From assembly GCA_007026445.1 (NCBI GenBank), contig VDMD01000003.1, forward strand, positions 930,001 to 994,000: a DNA stretch of 64,000 nt. The letters are read 5' to 3'. This document shows, one piece after another, positions 53,420 through 64,000 of the stretch; positions within the stretch are counted from its first letter, which is position 1; each line of letters opens with the position of its first letter. This DNA is from Schizophyllum amplum. Lineage: Eukaryota; Basidiomycota; Agaricomycetes; Agaricales; Schizophyllaceae. The notes under the pieces were generated by a model. It searched no databases and was not told the origin of the DNA. It worked only from the letters and a program-made list of their open reading frames with translations. The position numbers and the translations under genes are program-made.

Positions 53420-55580
53420 GGCCCGACATCCCTGGGCCAGAGGAGGAGCCTGAGGCCCGAGCGCCTCCCTATTGCGCTCCGGCGGCGTGGATCGTGAAAC
53501 GCGTTTCCTTCCAGGCATCCCGCGCGACGCTGTAAAGCGCCATCGGGCGATCGGGCGGGTGATGGCGCGCGTCGGGAACGCGTCGCGGACGCCGGAAGCC
53601 CTCCTGCGCATCGTTCTGGGCACGTAAGATCACAAACAAATGTGTCTTATATGCTATACTAGACAATGATATATACAGGGGTCCGGTGGAGGGGGGAGAG
53701 AACGCATGAAACCACGTCACGATACCCTTGAAAAGTCTTCGCGGGCGAGCGACGCATCACTTGGGGGCTACAGGGAAGCCAAATGTGGGGGCGAGGACGT
53801 GTGGGGAAAGCTGTTTCTGTCGCCTGCACAAGCAGCCGCGCTTACACGATCCCGGCGGGCGCCGCTGGCCACATACAGCATGCCGGGCACCAGCCTCGAG
53901 CTATCAAGGCCCGAGAGCCCCATCTTCACGCTGTCCGCGGCAGTGGGAGCGCCAGGAGAGCGGTGGCTGGCGAGTCCCGCGCGGTTACTACAGCCTCTCC
54001 GCCGGCGCCTGAGCGCGTGAGATCCTAGTGCTTGCAGGATTGCGCATGACGTTTTACATGACATTCTAGAACTCCAAGCACGATGCAGAGCGGCGCTGAG
54101 TGGCCTGGACGAGGACGACCGTGGGGGGGCGTGAAATGTCTCGTGAGCCTTGAGTGAGTGGAAGGCGGCGACGAGGACACTGAGGAGAAAAGTTGACTGC
54201 GGCGTGCGGCGTAAGAGGGAGGCGACAGAGACTGCTCTGCGAGCGGCGGTCTTGACGCCTGGTTGCATTGTGCAGCCTGCAGACAGCCGCGCGCTCTCTC
54301 GAATCGCCTCAAAGGGCTCCCCACGTTGTCCCCTACCTCCCTGTGAGTAACGGTGGTATAGGCCGCGGCGGGGGAGCTCTCTGAGGCGACGCGAACCCAC
54401 GCGCGGCCGCCTCAGGTCTGCACAGCAATCGAAATGACTTCTTCAATACGACTTACACATTTTCTGTATAGTAAACGCACCCTGAGGCCACAGCTGCCCA
54501 TGGCCTGTGTGATCGACGCCTTTGCCTTTATAGCGGCGACCGCGTAGCGGACGAGATGGTGGTTGAGAGAGAAAAGCGCGTGACGGTAACGTCACGAACA
54601 CGTCCAGATGAGCGCGTTCGGCGGTGCGCGAGGGCGATGGTACTACATACTTTGCAGGGACGTTCAGTGTTAAAACCGGCGACACCGTTTTCGTTCTCGA
54701 CCGCAGGTTTACGGTTTGCCGGAGCTCGCGCCGCTGCGCGACGTGATCGACGTCCCCCGCACCTCCCCAAGATGACGCCGCCCTCTCTTCGTTTTACCGG
54801 AAAGTCCCGGACGACGAGCAGAGATCCCGAAGCGCACATTGAAGAGGCCTGCGGGGACCTCGCGCGCCCCCAACGCACCGACGGCGCCGCTCTCCCATTG
54901 CAATGCATTTGCTGGCTTCTAGTGTCCAGACATGCTCATGTAACTAGGTATCCTACTGAATGATTTGACGTAAGTATGGGTACATCAGCCTGACCCTCTG
55001 GTCGTCGTCCGGGACTTTCCGGTCAAACGAAGAGAGGGCGGCGCTAGGCGGCGTCGTCTGGGTACGTCGATCACGTCGCGCGCGAGCTCCGGCAAACCGT
55101 ATACCTGCGGTCGAGATCGAAACCGGTGTCGCCGGTTTTTGTTGAACGTCCTAGTAGCCTGTCGCGCCGCATTTTGCAGTAGTAAGCTGTTGACGGTATC
55201 AAGTATATGCATGAAATTCTATGGGCATAGTCTAGCCTATGTATAAGCACTCAACAGGTGGTCAGAGACGTCCTTCGCCAGGAGTTGGCCAGGAGTATCT
55301 GTAGAAGATTGTAGTTTTGACGCATTTTTGCGCGAGTTTCTCCCTCCTCATGTCATACTCATATGTAGCATCTATACATGATATATAGTACGCAATGCAT
55401 CATTTGTATTTCTTACGCGCCCAGAACGTTCAAGAGGGCTGGTGGCGTGCGCGACGCGTCCCCGACGCAAGCCCCGACGCGCGCCATCACCCGCCTAGTG
55501 GCCCCAATGAATTCCCGGAGGCGGGAAGTCTGAGGGCGGGCGCGGCACGCGCATCACGCCGCCGGAGCCCAGTAATGGAT
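53420..55580. repeat. Large imperfect inverted-repeat structure
   Basis: Two pairs of inverted, diverged copies are nested: 53445-53640 with 55400-55565 (outer; sequences around GCGCGCGCCATCACCCGCC and CACGCCGCCGGAGC), and 54656-54827 with 54998-55152 (inner; around ACGGTTTGCCGGAGCTCGCG and ACCGGAAAGTCCCGGACGAC). The inner pair is roughly 85% identical by eye, the outer about 75%. The left arm has an extra ~0.8 kb. Coding-like fragments in the arms keep similar peptides (YGLPELARDVIDVP; RARRVPDA), so these could be relics of a gene or transposon. No intact transposase found. Confidence 0.6.
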
Positions 55581-55815
55581 CATTGTTGAACACGAAGGCG
55601 GGCGACGGACGATGAGAAAAGGAGAGAGGAACTTGGAAGGCGGGCGCCAGAAAATGATGCACACTGACACGTATGCACTTCCAAAAACGGACGTCACGTG
55701 ATGGACAAACACCAGACCCTCACCGGATAGGCTCGTGAACCAGCTCGGTCTTGCGATAACAAATTTGTCTCGTGACCTCGACGTATCGCAGACCGGCTGG
55801 GCTCATCCGGGGCGA

Positions 55816-55835
55816 TTTTGGCGGGCCCGCCAAAA
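55816..55835. repeat. 20-bp perfect palindrome, copy 1
   Basis: TTTTGGCGGGCCCGCCAAAA. It sits in a ~65-bp sequence repeated in inverted orientation at 56847-56912. Confidence 0.9.
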
Positions 55836-56872
55836 CATGAGCCTGACTTAGCGAAATTCTGATGTGTCTCGCGGGCGCGCGCCTGATATCGCTTGCCTTC
55901 CCCCATCGCCTCGTCTCGCTGCATCAATTCTCTGCCTCCTTCGTCATCATCGGCCGCGGACCATTGTTCTTCTCCCTCAAATGTTTATGATAAGTCGAAA
56001 ATTCAATGCCAGCATTGTCGAACGCGGAGTGCTCGCTGGACTCTGGCATCGGGCAAGGAAGACTTCGAACGCCTCCGTATGCGTGCACAGACGTGCGCTC
56101 GAGACCATCCCATACTCATCCAGATGGATTTGAGCATGGTTATGGTGCGCCCTCGCAGTCTCGCGCACATCGTCCGTGAACTGATCAAGGATTTCTAGGT
56201 GTGTGTACAGAGGTCCGTATCCTACTCTGTCGTACCCAGCCTACGATGTGTCCCCCCCGCGCTTTAAGACATTACCCCCATCCATGGGGTTGCTCTCGCG
56301 GGCCCTTGCCTCCATCAATATGCGAGAGCGGCACCTGTTCCATCGATAGCCTACCCTGGCCTGGTACACTGCGTTGATATACATCCCATCTATACCGTGC
56401 TTGCACCTTTGCTCGCGTATTTCCACGTATATAGTCAGTGCAAATGTGATATGTTTAAAATACACGAAGGAGCAAACCTCCAGCAGTGATTTTCGTCGTG
56501 TCGAACGTCGATTACTGGCACAAATACACCAGCCGACATTCCTCATGTACGGGAACGGACAACTACAACTGTCTTTCTTGCTCCTGCACCTGAGGTACAC
56601 TATATGCATATGTTGAATAACTTACAGCCTCCTGCTAACTCGTATCCGTTCACCGATATCCGATGCAGAGCCCATCTCGCACGAGAAAGGCCTCTGCAGC
56701 TCTTTTCCGAACCCGAATGCTTACGTTTGGTATACGTTTTATCAGCACAACACATGTCTCCATCGGAATCCAACGCGTTTTGGGGGTCAACAAGAGGGCA
56801 GGATGAAAGGGAGGGCATCTCGTCCGCGGCGCGTAGGGCGCGAGCGTCTGATTTCACTAAGTCAGGCCCATG

Positions 56873-56892
56873 TTTTGGCGGGCCCGCCAAAA
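56873..56892. repeat. 20-bp perfect palindrome, copy 2
   Basis: Same TTTTGGCGGGCCCGCCAAAA as copy 1. Confidence 0.9.
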
Positions 56893-57359
56893 TCGCTCCG
56901 GATGTGCCCAGTCCGCTCGCAAGCTCGCTCTGTCCCGTGACTTTTCCTCGCGAACCGATCATGTGATGAGTGAGCTTGCCAAGCGGACTGGCCACGCGAG
57001 TCTACTCACCGGACACTTGCAGTGACGAAAAAGGAAAGTCATGTGATGGACAAAGACCGGACTCGCATATACAAGCCAAACCTAAAGGTTCGGCAATTAA
57101 ATCTCCAGAGTCCAGGCTCGCCTTGCTGTTCCGACTTCATCGCCGTTTGAGTCCACGATTGGACTGCCCATGCTTGTTTCACGCTTATCTTACATTTTTC
57201 CAGACATTCCTTTCTTCGGTTTGCTAATCTATGTACGGCCTTCAAGTTGCCTCCCAGCGTTCTGCCTGCGCCACTAAAGGTACCACTGCACCGCTCGCAT
57301 AACGCATATCTGAATATATATGTATCGTGCTCGAGCTATATGTATGAGTCATTCACCAC

Positions 57360-59319
57360 CTACGTCAAACGCGCTGATACTAGCAGAATCACAATAGCTA
57401 AGGCCGACCCAAAGAACAAAAGCACCGAGAAATACCACAGAGCCAATCGACAGCGAACAATCCACGGATCAATCACTCTCCGCGTCCACTCTGGTCTCGC
57501 GCTGACGCTGATAGCGTCCGGTCCCGCTGCAAGTAGGGTCAGCAATGTCCTGCTCGAGCTGCATGTATTTGCGCACCTTCGCTAGATGTCAATACGTCGG
57601 CAACCACCCTCTGCTCGACGAAGGGATAGCGACAAATAACAGCCAACGGTGTCCCGGTTCTGCGCAGCTCCTTACCTTCGTAGGCGGCACCAATGGAATT
57701 CGCACGCGCCCTCCATTTGGGCAGAACGAGTTCCTTCGTCTGTCTCCTCTGCCGCCTCCGAAGGCAAGAAAACGCAGGCTTGCCACTCGACGAGGCCTCC
57801 TTAGTTTGCGAGCTCAAGCGATAGAAAGGCAGCTCCCCGCGCAGGGTGAACAGCCAGCCGCCGATTAGCCAGAGCGCTGGAAAGAGAAAACCAGAGAAGA
57901 ACAGCCACATCGCAGGGGTCCATCTGGGCCGACGACGAGGTTCTCGCGCTCGTGGCACCGTTAGCACGACAGGCAGCTCCGATGTCGCTGACTTGGACCA
58001 CCGATGCTCAATCCTCCGCATCATCTCCTCGTCGTCTACAACGTCCAGCGTCGTGATCTCAGCCCCGCCTTTCTCTGGATCAGCGGAGGTGTAACTGCGC
58101 ATATCCGCGCCCGTCCTCGACGGATGGGAGCCAACAGCCGTGGCGGAGATATCCTCGGCAAACGCGCCAGACGAGCGACGATAGCGGTCACTGCCCGCAG
58201 TGACGAAGCTGTCCGCATGGGGCGACGCCAAGGTGTCGTCGTAATAGCTGTCTGCGTGGGGACCGTCTTCGTCGTCGTCGTCCCGCTCCACTACACCCCA
58301 GATGTTCTCGCGAAAGACGCTCCGCACGGACACCACGTCCCGGTCGTCGATCGGCGAGCGAGGCGGAGAAGACGGCGTAATCACGAGATGCGGAATCATC
58401 CTGCCAGTGGCTGCATCGCACGTATCCCTCAGCGTTTGTCCTTCGTCAAGTGAGGACACGACATACCAGTAAATCTGCCTGTGTCCATCGACACATTACT
58501 TCCCCGCTCGACAGGCGATCCAGCTGCCTTCGTCGAACTGGCCGGCAGCAAGCGAAAACTCAGCGCCGGAGACCTATAACTTCTCTCCTCAATGGCCGAC
58601 AACACCGGCGGGCGCGCCACCACCGGGCGCACCATCGCAGCATCCGGAGTCCGCACTCGCGAGGAGCCCGAAGCGCGCAGCCCTCCTCCTTCCACTCCGG
58701 CACTCCCTCCTCCGCCAACACTGACCCCGCTCTCCAACCTCGCCATCAACCGCTCCTCCAGCGCCGGGTGACTATCGGGCGCGCGAAACGCTGACGGCGG
58801 CGGCCCCGCGGGCAGGCGCGCAGGCAATGATGCGGACCGGCGCACCGTCACCTTGCCACCCACGGGCGAGGGCAGGTCGATGCCAGTGAGCGAGCCGGTG
58901 GACCCGGGCCCGACAGGTGTGGGATGGCTGATGTGGACGGTATCGAGGCGTAGGGGTCGCTTCTGCTCGCGGAGGCTGCCACTACTATCGAGGCGACCGT
59001 CGAGGCTGGCTCCGCGGCGTATCCTATCGCGGCGCGGTCGGGGATGCAGCCACGCGCTGCGCGACGAGCGGCTACGCGTCAGCGCACGCTCCTCGGCGTG
59101 CTCATGCCGCTGCAGGTCGGCGAGGGAGGGCTTGCGGAGGAGTGCAGGCGCCTTGGCCTTCGTCCTACCCCGGACGTTCACATTCATCTCCCTCCCATCG
59201 GCGTCTGGCTTCTCGCTCACGACGCTCACCTCCCCGCGACACGCCCAAGACTGCTCCTTCTCCAGATCGGCTTCCGCGTGTTGGCGCGGGGCCAGCCAGC
59301 TGCGTATTGTGCGCAGCAT
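57360..59319 (-). CDS. Uncharacterised Ser/Arg-rich membrane protein
   Basis: Family not recognised. Exons 59319-58467, 58410-57577, 57526-57360; phases fit; 617 aa. The first ~400 residues are basic/Ser-rich and disordered (LLRKPSLADLQRHEH, GKVTVRRSASLPARLP), including phosphorylation-like RRSAS sites. Two strong hydrophobic segments follow: WTPAMWLFFSGFLFPALWLI GGW (about 455-480) and WYFSVLLFFGSALAIVILLV at the extreme C-terminus, separated by a basic loop. The N-terminus is probably cytosolic. Start taken at ATG 59319; the same frame is open upstream and hydrophobic but has no ATG, and a TATA box at 59425 implies a start of transcription near 59395. Acceptor of exon 2 (GATGCAG) chosen because the nearer AG gives a stop. 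Confidence 0.7.
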
Positions 59320-59424
59320 TCCGACAACAAGGAATTGAACAGGGCCAAGAAGTACGGTGATGCGAAGAAGTAGATAGCCTGGCGGTGGCAGGCAAGCGTA
59401 CCGCCATCGTCGCTCTCGCAAGCC

Positions 59425-59430
59425 TATATA
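59425..59430 (-). promoter_or_regulatory. TATA box of the membrane-protein gene
   Basis: TATATA on the minus strand, ~105 bp upstream of the chosen ATG. Confidence 0.45.
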
Positions 59431-60894
59431 CGCTGCGGCGCGCGCTGTCAGGGTCGTCTGTGTTGATGGTCGAGGAGCGGCATGAGCGTGCAGGGGGCTT
59501 GCTGAACGCCCTGCATGCCTTGCTCCGCGTCGCAGAACCTAAGGTTAACGGTGCCCGGGCTATCTGTCCCCAGCTTGCCCCTCGGAAGACCGCTTACCCC
59601 TGGGCAGCCGCAGATCGTATTCAGGCCCGCGGTCGTGGTATATCCGTCCCATGAAGTGACGCCCGCCTCGAAAGCGATGCTCGCCCCAGAAGCGCGTACT
59701 TTCTCTTCTGGAAGACGGCGAACGCATGGAAATCGCCACTGCAACCACCTGCAACAGCATGGTTGTCGCTCGTCCGACGTGCTGCCTCCGAAATGTGGTT
59801 TGAAGCGTTAGAGGTGCGGACGACTTTGATCAGAAAGCTAGTTCATGGCCGGGCTTCAGCAGGCGGTCAGCCAGACCCCGAAGCGACAACTTTCGCGCGC
59901 ACTAGGTGTCCTTCTCGTGCCTTCCCTCTGCTGCCTTCACCTCTGCTGCCTTCACCTCTTCTTGCCTTCAGCTCTTCCTTCCTTCATCGTTCACCTCTTT
60001 CCGCCAGCTCGTGCTAGAGCTGACCTGTGCATCAGTGGCCTAGGTCACCCCGGAATGACCGTGTTCATCGCACGATGATTTCAACGTGTCCGTGACTTCA
60101 TTATGTGCATGGCTTCACCTCGAGCCGGCGCGGAACTTAGGCGGTGAGCACGGCGTGGAACTCAAGAGTTGAGCGCGGCACAAAACACGCGCTAGCTTGC
60201 GTCGCTTGATTGACACATGGAGGACTTCAACGCCGTTTGCATGCCCATCGCACATGTTCGTTCACTCCACACGGTAATATGTCGCGTTGCAATACAAGTC
60301 TTTTACCAGTGCGCGTTATAAGGTCAGTCTATTCAGCATCGCGCGCTACACGGCGAGTGGAGTGTGAGAGGCAAGTGAAAGGGTTCCATCAATCACCGGC
60401 AACTCCCGGGAGCCATTGTATCCGGATTTGGATTTGGTATTGACAGATGTGTGTACTTTGTGAAGAGCGAGCGTTCGTACTCGCGGATTGCCAGAACTTC
60501 CCCTGAGAGCTGGGCTTTGAGAGAGAGCGCGGATTCCGGGTGTTATGCCATTCGCGCGGGGGAGATACAAGAGAAAGGCTGAAGGTACATAAAGATGACC
60601 GTATGTACATGATAAAGAAGGACGTAGGTACATGATAACGAAGACATGGCACAGTGGGTAGTTGGTACTGGTAGCTAATAGGTAGGTAAAGTTAGAGGAT
60701 AAATACCGCCTCCGTGATACATATATGCGCCGGCAGCTGGGGAGAAGAGAGCCTGGGTCGAGGAAAGATTCAAAAACCAAGGAAGAAAACGCGTGTACAC
60801 ACCAATGGGGAGAGACCCCATATCGTGACTGCCGCGCGCAGCAAGGTATAACATAGAGGAAGGGATATGATATCCAAGTGATCGAGGCCGGCTC
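59431..60894. other. Intergenic, no gene supported
   Basis: About 1.46 kb. A short CCTTCACCTCTGCTG-type pyrimidine repeat occurs near 59935-59965. Open frames are short. Confidence 0.45.
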
Positions 60895-61797
60895 CTACAA
60901 TGTTGCTGCCTCGAGGATCTCCTTTGACTGGCTGGAGATGGTCACTGCAAGTTCTGGCAGCTCGCCGACCGTCTTCTTCGCTGCGTCGGCAGGCTGGACG
61001 GCCTCGACAGGCTCCGGCTCCTTTTCTTCGTCCTCCTGAGTCTCGACCTCCTGCGTGTTGGCTGGCGCCGACTCGGCGGCTTTCTCCGCTTCGTCGTTCT
61101 TCCCTTCCGTCGCATTTTCGGCCTCGACGACGATCGCCTCGCCACCCTCCTCCTCCGACTTCTGCGCGGGCTCGGAGGTGGGCGCGTCTTCCTTCTCCGC
61201 TTCGATTTGGGTCTCGGCTTCGGTCTGCGTCTGCGGGGGTGGTGTGCCGGCCTCGTCGAAGTCATCCGCGGTGTCTTCTGGCAGGGGCACGTCTGCGGGC
61301 TCCTCGGGGAGGGGGACATTCTCGGGAGCGGGTGTGCCGTCCTGCAGCTCGATCTGGTGCACGCCGGTCGTGACCTCGCGCACCTCCTGGGTCTCCGGGG
61401 CGGGGGAGCCTAGCGGGGCCTCGGACGGCTCGCGCGACTGGAGCTCGGAGCGCGCGCGCTTGGCGGCGCGCTCGTCGTCCACGTCGTCATCGCGGTCGAC
61501 GGAGCTGTTGCGGCGCTTGCGGCCGATCTGGGGCGCGTTGGACGTGGCTGATCACGGAGTGGCCCATGGGGGGAGGGGGGAGGGAGGAGGGAGGAGGAAG
61601 AAGGCACGCGGGAGAGGGGTGGCAGAAACACCGGACGCGTGAGGTGCGGAAGATGGGCAGACAAGGAAGAAGAGAAGGGGATCGCGTAAGCTAAGCGCGT
61701 CGTTCGCAGGAAAAGGGGCAGACGCACCATCGTCCCGCCACGGCCTGTCCAGCCGCGGGATAACGGACCCAGAGATGCGGCGGATGAGGTTGAGCAT
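60895..61797 (-). CDS. Acidic, low-complexity nuclear-type protein
   Basis: Exons 61797-61728 and 61547-60895; phases fit; 240 aa. A short conserved-looking N-terminus (MLNLIRRISGSVIPRLDRPW) is joined after the intron to IGRKRRNSSVDRDDDVDDE and AAKRARSELQSRE, a bipartite-NLS-like basic segment. The rest is Glu/Pro/Thr-rich and disordered (PLPEEPADVPLPEDTADDFD), ending ELAVTISSQSKEILEAATL. No domain recognised; the intron of 180 nt is long for this window. Start is the first ATG and the only one that brings the basic segment in frame. Confidence 0.7.
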
Positions 61798-63862
61798 TTT
61801 GGCGCTGGCAGTATCTGTTAAGATATACCGAGTCTGGACAGGTGTATAACGAAGGGAATGCTCAGATGAGACCTGGGCAGAGAACGACAAAGTCAAGAGG
61901 AAGAGGCCGAAAACCCTTGGGGGAACAGGTGGCGGTCACGTTTTTGCACTTTGTCCCACGCCATCATGTCAACAAACGCGCGTCCTCGCGTCCTATTCGC
62001 GCCCAGTCGCGCTCTGCAATCCATGATAACATCGTTCTGTGCAAGAGGGAACCTCAGCAGGAATTCTCTCATGGACATTGATAACGGTAAGCCCAGGATT
62101 CACTCTGTCAGGCCTGAGAAGCTGGCCTCCGCCGCCGGCGGCCTTTCGCACCTTTCCCGAGCACTGGGTTGGGGGGCTGGTCGCCCGGACCAGTGAGTTC
62201 GAACTGGACGTCGCGGTATGGGAAACAGTGTGCGCTGACTTGCGCTGCATGCTCTCATGCATGCTCTCACGTTGCTCAAGTCATCGCGCCAGCCTGCTTC
62301 TCCGTCGTGTGGATGTGCCAAACTCACCTACCGCATTCGCGGCCTTCTCGAGCAATTTTTGAGCGACGGTAACGCGACGGAGTCTCAGTCCGGCCGCTCG
62401 ATATATGGCCTCCTGCAGCATGCATCCAGATAGCAGAGGTGTTCAGCACTCCGCGGTCTTCTCCATGCCGCAATGAGGACGACGGCCCGCCCATCTCGGA
62501 GTCGCATCTCTTCCTCGCGATGTACAAGGGGTACTCATATCCCCACCAGCTAAGGTATACTCCCGAAAAACGCTCTTCGTAATGACGACGGCCAGACGAA
62601 GGCCAAGGCTCGAATAATGAAGGCACGCGTGTCTGCGACGACTGGTCCGCGCAACCATGGCCCAATTTTGCTCTGCTGACCCTTCAATCGTTCCAGCTAG
62701 TCTCCAGAGCACTCCAGAGCACAGGTGCGTCGATTGAATCAGGTATATGCGCGCGGATTGGCTAGCAGAAGGCATGTCCATGCCAAGGACCTCCTGAATA
62801 CCGTCTGGAACCAGATAGTCGTGGCATCAAGGTGCTGGTCTCGCTCTTCCTCAACTAACTTTGCATACTGAAGAACCGACGCTCATAGATGAAGACAACG
62901 ACCGTCTGACCAACAGCTAAGGATAGTGTCGATAACAGTATCGCTCCCGCGATGCGTGGGTCTGCGCACGGCACAGCTGAATGTACGGGCCGAAGTACCA
63001 CGCTCTACCTGCGGGTTCGCCCCAAGTCAGTGTTCTACCTCTGTACGTCAGTCGCCTTTGTTGCTGTCCCCGGAATGTCTGCCTTTCTTTGATTAACGGA
63101 TGGCTGCTCCTGCGGGTGATATATATCTTCCCCTCTGCTGGCGTGACCTGGCCTTGTTTCCGCCTGTTATATGTGCTGAACAGACTCCTCAGAACTCGGG
63201 GTTGACAGCATATACACACAGTCTTTTACCGCCGCGCGAATTGCTTGAAGCACAAGGGTTTCGGATGCTCTCGTTCGTAAGACCCGGTTCTCTCAAGGCG
63301 TAGTTTCGGTCGCTTCTGAAGCTCTAAAGAAGAGGAGACAGTGTGAGTTTATCGTCAGTGCGGTCGCTCATACGTAGACTGAATTTCGACGTCTCCATCT
63401 CCTTTCTTGCAGACCTGCTGCGCGCCGTCCATGTCCTGAGCTCTGTTAGACTCGCGCTCACGGGCGTCTGGGAGCATCTTTTGACCTGAAAGACCGGAAG
63501 ATACTCGGTATGTGGCGGTAGTGGCCCGGCCAACTTCCCCGCGCCGGCTGCCCCACGGGGTCACGCGGTGCACTCCACCCCCGCTCGCTCACCTTGCAAA
63601 TGCCGCCTCGCTGTTGTCTGCTCAGAGACGGACGACGCGCTCGCTCTTTGCAGACTTTGAAGTATACACTTCCTAGGTTGGAGGAAGGAAGGGTTCGCGG
63701 CGGGCTATGTATATGCATGACTTACTTATCAGCAGAAGCAACAACTGCCATTCAAAAGTCACCTTCTGCCGTACGACTTTCTCACCTGTTCTCACCAGCT
63801 CGCACGCCGCGTTCAATATGCAGCCTTTTGTTCCGGCGACCGCTCGCGCCCACTCGCAATAA
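61798..63862. other. Right-end intergenic region, no gene supported
   Basis: About 2 kb with numerous short frames on both strands, no motifs or consistent splicing. Confidence 0.45.
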
Positions 63863-64000
63863 CTCCCCGGGGCGATCGCGCCAGATGCGGACGTGCCGAA
63901 TGCCACTGAACAGTTACTGAATGGTCAGGCTCGCGAACCCATCACCCACTTGCGCCAGGCGTTCCAGGTGTTCCTGGCGGGTCAAACGGTCCGCTCGTAC
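63863..64000 (+). CDS. Possible partial coding segment at right edge
   Basis: Plus-strand frame open from 63863 to the edge with protein-like composition (NATEQLLNGQAREPITHLRQ, then AFQVFLAGQTVRSY). No start codon was established; an upstream exon would be needed. Weak. Confidence 0.25.

Larger units (their letters stand above)
55797..56912. repeat. Inverted-repeat pair around the two 20-bp palindromes
   Basis: Arms 55797-55862 and 56847-56912 match in inverted orientation (CCGG(G/A)GCGA, palindrome, CATG(A/G)GCCTGACTTAG). Just outside, GTCA(C/T)GTGATGGACAAA occurs at about 55692 and 57038 in direct orientation. The 1 kb between arms has short open frames with no family; possibly a non-autonomous element. 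Confidence 0.6.

Noticed and set aside
53768..54400. 210-codon minus-strand frame
   Set aside because: Lies in the repeat-rich interval, low-complexity Arg/Ser composition, no homologous motif recognised.
55893..56198. 101-codon plus-strand frame between the two palindromes
   Set aside because: No recognised domain and located inside a probable repeat; insufficient to call a gene.
1..64000. CRISPR arrays, operons, attachment sites
   Set aside because: None visible; intron-rich monocistronic genes show this is eukaryotic nuclear DNA.

Overview
This 64 kb window is nuclear DNA of a filamentous basidiomycete, most likely an Agaricomycete. The evidence is GC-rich sequence, many ~50-nt GT-AG introns with GTRNGT donors, ricin-B-type lectins, agaric-style F-box proteins, and a Ty3/gypsy element. 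No prokaryotic operons, CRISPR arrays or convincing tRNA/rRNA genes were seen. I rebuilt exon-intron models by hand; for the main genes the phase of every junction was checked and the total divides by three.

Left third (1-16 kb), densely packed housekeeping genes: a Topors-like RING/SR-rich E3 ligase (runs off the left edge), a bromodomain protein, a secreted GPI-anchored Cys/Ser-rich protein, a spliceosomal cyclophilin (PPIH type) sharing a 184-bp divergent promoter with a cyclin-like protein, and a 1187-residue protein with both a PARP catalytic domain and a ubiquitin-conjugating E2 domain.

Middle (16-38 kb): three ricin-B-type (CBM13/beta-trefoil) lectin genes within 11.5 kb. Two are 140-aa paralogues and one carries a ~600-residue disordered Pro-rich extension. 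Between and beside them lie a xylulokinase, the U5 snRNP protein Dim1/DIB1, a PRM10/ThrE-family membrane transporter and an F-box protein.

Accessory region (37.6-46.6 kb): a second F-box/LRR gene is in pieces. A ~0.5 kb internal block is inverted between 10-bp inverted repeats, and a young complete Ty3/gypsy retrotransposon (38956-45289, LTRs 166/167 identical) sits in the LRR part. Two small TA-flanked inverted-repeat elements (MITEs) follow.

Right third (46.6-64 kb): a TatD-type nuclease, a full-length IRE1 kinase/RNase (unfolded protein response), a ~5 kb gene-poor stretch full of inverted repeats and palindromes, an unrecognised membrane protein, an acidic nuclear-type protein, and a mostly silent right edge.

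Most noteworthy: a 3-nt microexon and a GC-AG intron in the cyclophilin gene with another GC-AG intron in DIB1 (both encode tri-snRNP proteins), the inversion-plus-retrotransposon breakage of the F-box gene, the PARP-E2 fusion, the lectin cluster, and the stacked MITEs/palindromes.
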